From Prochlorococcus marinus (lineage in GTDB: Bacteria; Cyanobacteriota; Cyanobacteriia; PCC-6307; Cyanobiaceae): DNA of 64,000 bases. The notes under the pieces were generated by a model that saw only the letters and a list, made by a program, of their open reading frames with translations, was not told the origin of the DNA and did not search any database. The position numbers and the translations under genes were made by a program. The stretch spans positions 310,001 through 374,000 of the forward strand of contig NZ_CVSW01000032.1 in NCBI RefSeq assembly GCF_001180265.1. The letters run 5' to 3'. Position 1 is the first letter of the stretch. Every line of letters starts with the position of its first letter. Below are positions 58,035-64,000 of this stretch, in pieces.

Positions 58035-59387
58035 TTAACTTAAAATTTTATTAATGTCTGAACTGAGGTTTTGTGTTATTTTACTTGATAAATTTTGCAC
58101 TATCCCCTCATCTTTGGCTTCTACTAGTACCCTTATGGTAGGTTCCGTTCCGCTAGGCCTTATGTAAACTCTACAACTACCGGAGTAATTTTTTTGATAA
58201 TTTTCTATGGTTTGATTAATTAAACTTTTAGTTTTTTGATTTGTATTATTTAAATTATGATTCATATTAATGTTTGTTAGTTTTTGGGGAAAAGGGTCGA
58301 AACTACTTTCAAGCCAATTATTTAAAGTAATACTTTTCTTTTTACAGTATTTTGAAATTTGAAGAGCAGTCAAAATCCCATCTCCAGAAAAATTATTAAT
58401 TTTTGACAGTATATGACCTGATTGTTCACCTCCCAAAACAGCATTATTTTTCTTAATTGCTTCATAAACAAATTTATCTCCAACATTAGTTCTATATAAA
58501 ATTCCACCAATTTTGTTCCAGGCTTTTTCAAAACCTAAATTTGCCATTTGCGTAGATATTAGTAAATTATCTGTGAGAATTTTTTGTTCCATAAGTTCTC
58601 TACCCCAAAGAAAAAGTATGTGATCTCCATCAAGTACTTTTCCTTTAGAATCCAAGCCAATTACTCTATCGGCGTCCCCATCAAAGCTAAATCCCATATC
58701 TGCAGGATTCTCTATTAATGTTTTTTTTAATGATTGGAGGTCAGTAGAACCACAATTCATATTAATTTTTAACCCATTTTTAGAGTTATTGATGACTCTT
58801 ACATCTGCACCAAGATTCTGAAAAACTTTTTTTGCGCAGGTTGTAGCTGATCCATAACACGTGTCCAATATTATTTTCATGCCAAACAAATTTTCGCCCT
58901 CCATAGTTTGGACAAGGCTATTCATATATATATCCATGAGATCTTCATTTGTCTTAAGAGAGATCTCTTTCGATGAAATTAATCTATTTTGATTCTCTTC
59001 TTCAATTAATTTTTGAATTTTATTTTCAAAATTTCTAGTAATTTTTTGACCATTTTGATCAAAGATTTTTATGCCATTGTATTCTGGTGGATTATGACTG
59101 GCAGATATCATTATTCCACTACTTAGTTTCTCTTGTTTGATTAAAAAAGGAATAGCCGGGGTAGGGCAGATCCCAATATTTATAAATTTTTTGCCACTTG
59201 CAATTATACCTGATGCTATTGCCTGAAGAAGAGTTTCTCCACTGATCCTAGTATCTCTTCCTATTAGTATTGGATGATTATTATCTAAAATTAAACCTAG
59301 AGCATATCCAACTTTATAAGCTAGAGAAAAAGTTATTTCTATATTAAATCTGCCTCTTATTCCATCAGTTCCAAATATTGATTTCAT
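58035..59387 (-). CDS. glmM: Phosphoglucosamine mutase
   Basis: 450 residues. GlmM isomerises glucosamine-6-phosphate to glucosamine-1-phosphate for UDP-GlcNAc, the donor used by MurG. The phosphoserine loop S-A-S-H-N-P has its active Ser at 97, the metal loop is D-G-D-A-D-R, sugar binding is G-E-Q-S-G-H and phosphate binding is R-P-S-G-T-E-P. The N-terminal F-G-T-D-G-I-R-G supports GlmM rather than a generic phosphoglucomutase. ATG start, divergent from txlA. Confidence 0.94.
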   Translation of the reverse strand: MKSIFGTDGIRGRFNIEITFSLAYKVGYALGLILDNNHPILIGRDTRISGETLLQAIASGIIASGKKFINIGICPTPAIPFLIKQEKLSSGIMISASHNPPEYNGIKIFDQNGQKITRNFENKIQKLIEEENQNRLISSKEISLKTNEDLMDIYMNSLVQTMEGENLFGMKIILDTCYGSATTCAKKVFQNLGADVRVINNSKNGLKINMNCGSTDLQSLKKTLIENPADMGFSFDGDADRVIGLDSKGKVLDGDHILFLWGRELMEQKILTDNLLISTQMANLGFEKAWNKIGGILYRTNVGDKFVYEAIKKNNAVLGGEQSGHILSKINNFSGDGILTALQISKYCKKKSITLNNWLESSFDPFPQKLTNINMNHNLNNTNQKTKSLINQTIENYQKNYSGSCRVYIRPSGTEPTIRVLVEAKDEGIVQNLSSKITQNLSSDINKILS

Positions 59388-59526
59388 AATAAGAATGCAG
59401 GAATTAAAGATATTTTCGAAATATACTCATATTTTTATATTATCAGTTGATTAAAAGCATAAGAATATGTCCACCATTTATTTGTTTAAATTATTTAAAA
59501 TTGTTATAGTAGAAAAATTTTCATAA

Positions 59527-60072
59527 ATGCAATCTGAGATAGAAGAATCACTTTTAAATAAAAAATTAAAGGTGATAATAGCTTTGTTTATTGCTGTGGT
59601 TATTATTTTTCTAATTTTGTTTAGAAATCAATTTTTTCAATCTACTTATCTTCTTAAGAGTTTTGGAGAATTATCTGTTGACCCTGAAATAGCTTTTAAA
59701 AATAACAAGCCTACTTTTCTTGAATTTTATGCTGAGTGGTGTGAAGTTTGTAAAGAAATGGCTCCAAAAGTATCTCTTTTAAAAGAGGAATACGAAAAAA
59801 ATATTAATTTTGTTTTCTTAAATGTTGATAATCAAAAATGGGAAAATTACATCCGTAAATTTGAAGTAAATGGCATTCCTCAAGTTAATCTTTTTGATGA
59901 AAAAGGTAATTTAATATCTACCTTTATTGGGAAACAAGAAGAATCAAAAATAAGAGATTCTATTGATCAAATGGAAAAAGAAGCAAAATCTAATGAAAAA
60001 ATTGTTAACGCTACATTTTCAGTAATTGAAAGAAATAAAAATCGTGATATTTCTCCTCGTAGTCATGGATAA
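59527..60072 (+). CDS. txlA: Membrane-anchored thioredoxin-like protein TxlA/HCF164
   Basis: 181 residues. An N-terminal membrane helix (about 17-36) is followed by a thioredoxin fold with the active site E-W-C-E-V-C-K and the cis-proline region G-I-P-Q. HCF164/TxlA delivers reducing equivalents from thioredoxin through CcdA to apocytochromes in the thylakoid lumen. The C-terminus is highly charged. ATG start. It converges with thyX. The possible electron source is the thioredoxin-reductase-like protein at 28049-29005; that link is inference. Confidence 0.88.
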   Translation: MQSEIEESLLNKKLKVIIALFIAVVIIFLILFRNQFFQSTYLLKSFGELSVDPEIAFKNNKPTFLEFYAEWCEVCKEMAPKVSLLKEEYEKNINFVFLNVDNQKWENYIRKFEVNGIPQVNLFDEKGNLISTFIGKQEESKIRDSIDQMEKEAKSNEKIVNATFSVIERNKNRDISPRSHG

Positions 60073-60075
60073 TTT

Positions 60076-60708
60076 TTACCAATCCAGCGATTTCGATACA
60101 ATGGGAAAACTCTTTTTGAAAATTGATTTGCAATTTTCAGCAATACACTTATGTTCTTTTTGTGTACCATGAGCTGATCTTAAATGAATGTAATGTATCC
60201 ACGATCTACATGATCCAGACATGTAGATTCTAGTTGGGGTTGCTAATGGTAAAACAAATCTCGCACATTCTTTAGCAATTCCTTCAGCCAGTAAATCTTC
60301 ATATAATTCTGAAGAAGCTTTAAAGTGTAAAGCTATTTTTGCATTGAATCTTTTTTTTAAATCATCAGGTAGGTCAGGAATAGAATTTTGCCTATTTTTA
60401 AAATCTTGCCTTCTCAATTCTGGTATAGGAATATTTCCTAATTGAGAACTATCTGCATATCTCTGCGAAAATTCTTGGAAAGTAAATGATCTATGTCTTA
60501 ATATTTGAGCTGCAATTCCTCTATTAGTTTCTATTTGTAGAGTCATAAATGACTGTTCAAAGACACTCCAATGTTCATTCTTAATGCAATAACTCAATAA
60601 TTTTGAATAATCTTCATTTTTCTGATTGCTTGGATTGCTAACCCTTGCAATGTAGGCCATTGTTTTTTCTGCATCAGGAGTTAACGAAATTAGTTCAACT
60701 TTACTCAT
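60076..60708 (-). CDS. thyX: Flavin-dependent thymidylate synthase ThyX
   Basis: 210 residues. ThyX makes dTMP from dUMP with methylene-THF and FAD/NADPH. The ThyX motif is R-H-R-S-F-T-F-Q-E-F-S-Q-R, which fits R-H-R-x7-S-x-R, and the substrate region R-x-Y-M-S-G-S-C-R-S-W is near 155. It lies next to dcd with a 1-base gap, so the two form a pyrimidine deoxynucleotide pair. ATG start. Confidence 0.97.
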   Translation of the reverse strand: MSKVELISLTPDAEKTMAYIARVSNPSNQKNEDYSKLLSYCIKNEHWSVFEQSFMTLQIETNRGIAAQILRHRSFTFQEFSQRYADSSQLGNIPIPELRRQDFKNRQNSIPDLPDDLKKRFNAKIALHFKASSELYEDLLAEGIAKECARFVLPLATPTRIYMSGSCRSWIHYIHLRSAHGTQKEHKCIAENCKSIFKKSFPIVSKSLDW

Positions 60709-60709
60709 C

Positions 60710-61303
60710 TTATATCTTTGCTAAAGTTACTTTCTCTGGTTGATTTTGATACTTACCTCTTCTATCTTCATATGTTGTGGAGCAAGGATCACCTTCAAAA
60801 AAGAGTAGTTGGCAGATTCCTTCGTTAGCATAAATTCTGCAATCTGCGCCTGAACTATTACTAAACTCTAGAGTCAGATGGCCTTCCCATCCAGCCTCTG
60901 CAGGCGTTGTATTAACAATAATTCCCAGTCTTGCGTACGTGCTTTTGCCTATACAAATTACTGTTATATTTTCTGGTACTTTCATCTTCTCTAAAGCTAC
61001 CCCTAAACCGTAAGAATGAGCAGGAAGAATAAAAAAGTCTCCATCGTTATCATTATGAAGAACAGTTTTTTCAAGATTATTAGGATTAAACTTTTTGGGA
61101 TTCATAACAGTACCTGGAATATGTCTAAAAATTAAGAATTCCTTTGATGAAAGCCTTAAATCATAGCCATAAGATGAACATCCGTAACTCAAAACTGGTT
61201 TTTGTTGATTGTCAGGCTCAAGATGCCGCACCAAATTTGATTGGAAGGGGTTTATCATCCCTTCCGACGCTTTTTGATTTATCCAGAGATCATTCTTTAG
61301 CAT
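60710..61303 (-). CDS. dcd: dCTP deaminase
   Basis: 197 residues. Dcd deaminates dCTP to dUTP, feeding dUMP to ThyX. The active-site region is P-A-E-A-G-W-E-G-H-L-T-L-E, with the catalytic Glu in the A-G-W-E-G context, and Y-G-x-D-L-R-L-S near 50 binds nucleotide. The family trimer core is complete. ATG start. It lies between the CobO-like gene (4-base gap) and thyX. Confidence 0.96.
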   Translation of the reverse strand: MLKNDLWINQKASEGMINPFQSNLVRHLEPDNQQKPVLSYGCSSYGYDLRLSSKEFLIFRHIPGTVMNPKKFNPNNLEKTVLHNDNDGDFFILPAHSYGLGVALEKMKVPENITVICIGKSTYARLGIIVNTTPAEAGWEGHLTLEFSNSSGADCRIYANEGICQLLFFEGDPCSTTYEDRRGKYQNQPEKVTLAKI

Positions 61304-61307
61304 TGTT

Positions 61308-61889
61308 TTAAGAGCGCAGTTCGGTAATTTGGTTGGCCATTAATAATAAATCTTTAGGAATACTTGTACCAGTAAGGATTACATCTCCTGATATAAATCG
61401 GTTTTCAAGTGTTGAAATCAAATCATCCTTATTGATAATTTTCATCTCAATGGCAAGAAAAATTTCATCAAGTATGATCTGATCATTTTCTCCTGAAGTT
61501 AATTCTTTTTTACAAAAACTCCACAATTTATTTATTGATTCATAAATAGATTTTTTTAGTTTTTTATTATCTTCAATTTCCTCAGAATTATATTTATCAA
61601 AAGAATCTGATGGTCTTACCCAAGTTAAATTACCGCAGAGCTTTACTGCATTTGCGATCCCTTGCTTAACTCCTCCTTTCATAAATTGTACTAAAAGCAC
61701 TTTCCTACCAAGGGCAGCATTTCTTAGAGAGTCTCTGATGATAGAAGAATAACTTCCTCTGTATGAAGATTGATAGATTTGGATTTGGCCATTTTGTGTA
61801 AACCTATTTAATTTTATTTTGTTAGCAGAATTTATTTTTACTAAATCAGGATTTCTCTCGGAATAACTATTGGATGAACTAATTACCAT
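61308..61889 (-). CDS. cobO: CobO/BtuR-like protein with degenerate P-loop
   Basis: 193 residues. The core R-K-V-L-L-V-Q-F-M-K-G-G (62-73), D-E-I-F-L-A-I near 140 and V-I-L-T-G at about 172 match cob(I)alamin adenosyltransferases. The Walker A (usually T-G-x-G-K-G-K-T/S-T) is Q-S-S-Y-R-G-S-Y-S-S at 40-49, with the phosphate-binding lysine replaced by serine. ATP binding by the classic mode should be impaired. The first 35 residues are a polar extension. It may have been repurposed. It lies 4 bases upstream of dcd. Confidence 0.85.
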   Translation of the reverse strand: MVISSSNSYSERNPDLVKINSANKIKLNRFTQNGQIQIYQSSYRGSYSSIIRDSLRNAALGRKVLLVQFMKGGVKQGIANAVKLCGNLTWVRPSDSFDKYNSEEIEDNKKLKKSIYESINKLWSFCKKELTSGENDQIILDEIFLAIEMKIINKDDLISTLENRFISGDVILTGTSIPKDLLLMANQITELRS

Positions 61890-62030
61890 TATTTTAGATT
61901 TCTTTTTTATATGCAGTATAAATTGAATCTATAGACGCTGCATATAGTGTAATTTTACTTAAAAAAAACGTTTAGAAAGTCGAAACTAGCGGAAAAAAAA
62001 CTATAGAGAATCCAAAAAGAATTGAAAATT

Positions 62031-62072
62031 GTTACTGTTGATACAAGATATTTTAGGGTGTCTTCTTAAATT
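62031..62072 (+). promoter_or_regulatory. Candidate NtcA-activated promoter of ntcA
   Basis: GTT-N8-TAC (62031-62044) differs from GTA-N8-TAC at one base. After 22 bases comes TAAATT (62067-62072), a TAN3T minus-10. The spacing fits class II activation. The transcript would start near 62079, a leader of about 14 bases. Positive autoregulation of ntcA is well known in cyanobacteria; the site itself is inferred from sequence. Confidence 0.6.
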
Positions 62073-62092
62073 TCCTATTAGTTAAGATATTT

Positions 62093-62827
62093 ATGATACC
62101 TTCTTCTCGAGGATTCAACCGCTTTAGTTCGCAACAATCAGGACAAAGTAAAATTCATTCTGTTGGAGAACGTTTCCCAATCAATAGAACTTTAATGGAA
62201 GTAATTAAAGGTCTAGAGGGTGCAAGCACAGAAATGGTTGAGAGATCTAAAACAATATTTTTCCCTGGCGATCCTGCTGAAAGGGTTTATCTAATAAGAA
62301 GAGGAGCAGTAAGGCTATCAAGAGTTTATGAGTCAGGTGAAGAGATAACTGTTGCTCTTTTGAGAGAAAATAGTCTCTTTGGTGTTTTATCTCTTTTGAC
62401 AGGACATAGATCTGATCGCTTTTATCATGCAATAGCATTTACAAGAGTTGAAATGATAACTGCACCTGCGAATTCTGTTTTAAGAGCAATAGAGGAAGAT
62501 GCATCAGTAGGACTATTATTGTTACAAGGTCTTTCAAGCAGGATCCTACAAACAGAAACAATGATAGAAACTCTTACTCATAGAGATATGTCTTCTCGTT
62601 TAGTAAGCTTTTTAATGGTTCTTTGTAGGGATTTTGGAGTTGCAAGTGAAAAAGGGATTACAATAGATTTGAGACTTTCACACCAAGCTATTGCAGAAGC
62701 CATTGGTTCAACAAGAGTAACGATCACAAGATTATTGGGAGATTTAAAGGATTCTGGGCTCCTCAATATTGAAAGAAAAAAGATTACAGTATTTGACCCA
62801 ATAGCTCTTGCAAAAAGATTTAATTGA
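62093..62827 (+). CDS. ntcA: Global nitrogen regulator NtcA (CRP family)
   Basis: 244 residues. NtcA senses 2-oxoglutarate and activates nitrogen assimilation genes at GTA-N8-TAC sites. The cyclic-nucleotide-type beta-roll (about 45-160) contains [11 protein letters not shown], and the long dimerisation helix has T-E-T-M-I-E-T. The recognition helix region is [18 protein letters not shown], standard NtcA. The first 30 residues are a polar extension. ATG start. DUF3084 follows on the same strand. Confidence 0.98.
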   Translation: MIPSSRGFNRFSSQQSGQSKIHSVGERFPINRTLMEVIKGLEGASTEMVERSKTIFFPGDPAERVYLIRRGAVRLSRVYESGEEITVALLRENSLFGVLSLLTGHRSDRFYHAIAFTRVEMITAPANSVLRAIEEDASVGLLLLQGLSSRILQTETMIETLTHRDMSSRLVSFLMVLCRDFGVASEKGITIDLRLSHQAIAEAIGSTRVTITRLLGDLKDSGLLNIERKKITVFDPIALAKRFN

Positions 62828-62866
62828 TTCATCATTAACTATGATGTATTGAGAGATTGAAATATT

Positions 62867-63826
62867 GTGGCTTGGATTTTAATTGTTTTTTTAGTATTTC
62901 TAGGAGGATTAATTGCACCATTTGGGGATTTGCTAGGTACCAAGATTGGTAAAGCAAGATTTAGTATCTTAAAATTAAGGCCAAAAAAAACAGCAACAAT
63001 TATAACGATAATTACTGGAGGATTTATTAGTTCAATATCAATTGGATTGTTAATTTTAGTTAGTGAAGAATTTAGGCAAAGACTTTTTGTTGATATACCT
63101 TTTTTACAAAAAACTTTGGATGAGAGTAAAAAGGCGCTTCTTCCTTTGCAGGAAGAGAGGAAGAAGCTTGAAGTTAAAATTAAAAATAAAGAAAAAGAAT
63201 TAAATAAATTAAAAAGTGATATTAAAGAATTTAGAAGAGGAAATGTAGTAATTAAAAGGGGCCAAACTTTATTTATTGCACAAGTTAGTTCTACACCAAG
63301 CATAAAATCAGATTTAGGAAAGATTTACAATAGTGCAGACACATATGTTCAGAAAATTGTAATCCCTAGTAAAAAGGAAATAAAGAATATCCTTTTGTGG
63401 AGACCTAGTGATATTGCTGAAATTGAAGAAGTCACTTCAAAAGGTGGGGATTGGATCATCTCGATTAAATCAGCAACTAATGTTTTGAGAGGAGATAATT
63501 TTGTTTTTGTTTACCCAGAATTACTGGAAAATAAAATTGTTGTCAAAAGAGGAGAAATTATTACGAGCGAAATTATTGATAAAAAAGATCTTGATTATAA
63601 AAATATCAATTTAAAAATTAAAACTTTGTTGAGAAAAACAAGAGACAAAATCAAATTAAAAGGATCAATTGTTAATGAAATTACTACAAAAGGAGACTTT
63701 GTTAAAAAAATTAGAGATTCGATAAAGTTGAACGAAGTTAACAAATATCGAATAGAGGTTGTATCTTTAAAAAATAGTAAAACTGCAGACTCAATAATAG
63801 TTGAGTTAAATATTACTAAACTGTAA
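62867..63826 (+). CDS. DUF3084 domain membrane protein
   Basis: 319 residues. Two N-terminal hydrophobic helices (1-18 and 42-65) flank a conserved segment with G-D-L-L-G-T-K-I-G-K. A coiled coil (about 85-128) and a soluble C-terminal domain (130-319) follow. This layout fits the cyanobacterial DUF3084 family; function unknown. The start is GTG at 62867, where the hydrophobic segment begins directly. It lies 39 bases after ntcA and 6 bases before the next gene, suggesting an operon with the downstream RuvC-like gene. Confidence 0.85.
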   Translation: MAWILIVFLVFLGGLIAPFGDLLGTKIGKARFSILKLRPKKTATIITIITGGFISSISIGLLILVSEEFRQRLFVDIPFLQKTLDESKKALLPLQEERKKLEVKIKNKEKELNKLKSDIKEFRRGNVVIKRGQTLFIAQVSSTPSIKSDLGKIYNSADTYVQKIVIPSKKEIKNILLWRPSDIAEIEEVTSKGGDWIISIKSATNVLRGDNFVFVYPELLENKIVVKRGEIITSEIIDKKDLDYKNINLKIKTLLRKTRDKIKLKGSIVNEITTKGDFVKKIRDSIKLNEVNKYRIEVVSLKNSKTADSIIVELNITKL

Positions 63827-63832
63827 ATCTCT

Positions 63833-64000
63833 GTGCTTAAGTTTCTTTCTATTGATCCAGGTAAAATTAAATGTGGATTAGTTTTAGCTGAAATAAGCGA
63901 AAAAAAAGTTCATAAAGCGATTATTCTTAAAAGTGAATTAATTGAAGATTATGTAAAAAATTTAAATACAATTGAAGATATATCAAAAATTATTATTGGT
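63833..64000 (+). CDS. RuvC/YqgF-like RNase-H-fold protein (partial, 5' end)
   Basis: GTG at 63833 opens a frame that runs to the right edge, 56 residues visible. The N-terminus (F-L-S-I-D-P-G-K-I-K-C-G-L-V-L) carries the D-P-G catalytic-aspartate motif of the RNase H-like fold, as in RuvC and YqgF nucleases. Which family it belongs to cannot be settled from this part. It follows DUF3084 by 6 bases. Confidence 0.8.
   Translation, partial: MLKFLSIDPGKIKCGLVLAEISEKKVHKAIILKSELIEDYVKNLNTIEDISKIIIG

Noticed and set aside
61970..62005. CGAAAC/CGGAAA-like motifs resembling Yfr2-type small RNAs
   Set aside because: Only two weak motif copies and no stem or terminator that would define such an RNA.

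Overview
The window looks like a stretch of a high-light-adapted Prochlorococcus chromosome, or a very close marine picocyanobacterium. The DNA is strongly AT-rich, intergenic gaps are short, Shine-Dalgarno signals are sparse, and many genes converge with overlapping ends. The gene content is that of an oxygenic cyanobacterium: psbA, psbO, ntcA, crtR, CP12, a BicA/SbtA-type carbon importer pair, and DUF565 (Ycf20-like), DUF2555, DUF3084 and DUF3177 proteins. I see no rRNA, insertion sequence, prophage, CRISPR array or integration scar. Almost everything is core genome, and the assignment rests on protein family recognition without a database search.

Layout. 1-18 kb: a partial metallo-beta-lactamase-fold gene, hisC, argS, nadC, mnmE, a DUF2062 membrane protein, a bifunctional (p)ppGpp synthetase/hydrolase, a fused double-ATPase ABC protein, rluD-type pseudouridine synthase, rbgA, pgk, an unknown exported protein, murG, a CobD/CobC-like aminotransferase, pyrD and rnhA. 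18-24 kb: the minus-strand ribosomal block secE-nusG-rplK-rplA-(L10 leader)-rplJ-rplL, preceded by a ClpB2-type chaperone. 24-37 kb: eno, a UbiB-family kinase, a thioredoxin-reductase-like flavoprotein, the bicarbonate transport cluster (SulP/BicA-like, SbtA-like, SbtB-like), hemB, a VOC protein, mutS2 and obgE.

37-50 kb is the photosynthesis and carbon part: CP12, a GST-like protein, aspartoacylase-like protein, psbA with a structured leader and strong terminator, aroC, a KDPG-aldolase-like protein, ftsH, sat, psbO, coaBC, DUF2555, and a DUF565 protein. D1 synthesis (psbA), D1 turnover (FtsH) and the oxygen-evolving complex (PsbO) lie within 8 kb. 50-64 kb: pyrB, a frameshifted-looking 3-methyladenine glycosylase, gatC, crtR, tRNA-Leu(UAG), ileS, small unknowns, trmB, glmM, a TxlA-type thioredoxin, thyX, dcd, a CobO-like protein, ntcA, DUF3084, and the start of a RuvC/YqgF-like protein.

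Most worth a second look: a thioredoxin-reductase homologue whose NADPH site is gone while its CxxC is intact; a ClpB2 whose first AAA+ ring lacks both arginine fingers; a CobO homologue without a Walker A lysine; an Eda homologue missing two substrate-site residues; an apparent one-base frameshift at the start of the glycosylase gene; crtR with no ATG, GTG or TTG start; an overlooked 42-residue gene upstream of psbA; and NtcA-type promoters at pgk and at ntcA itself. No entirely new multi-gene system is evident. The novelty is in altered active sites and overlooked small features.
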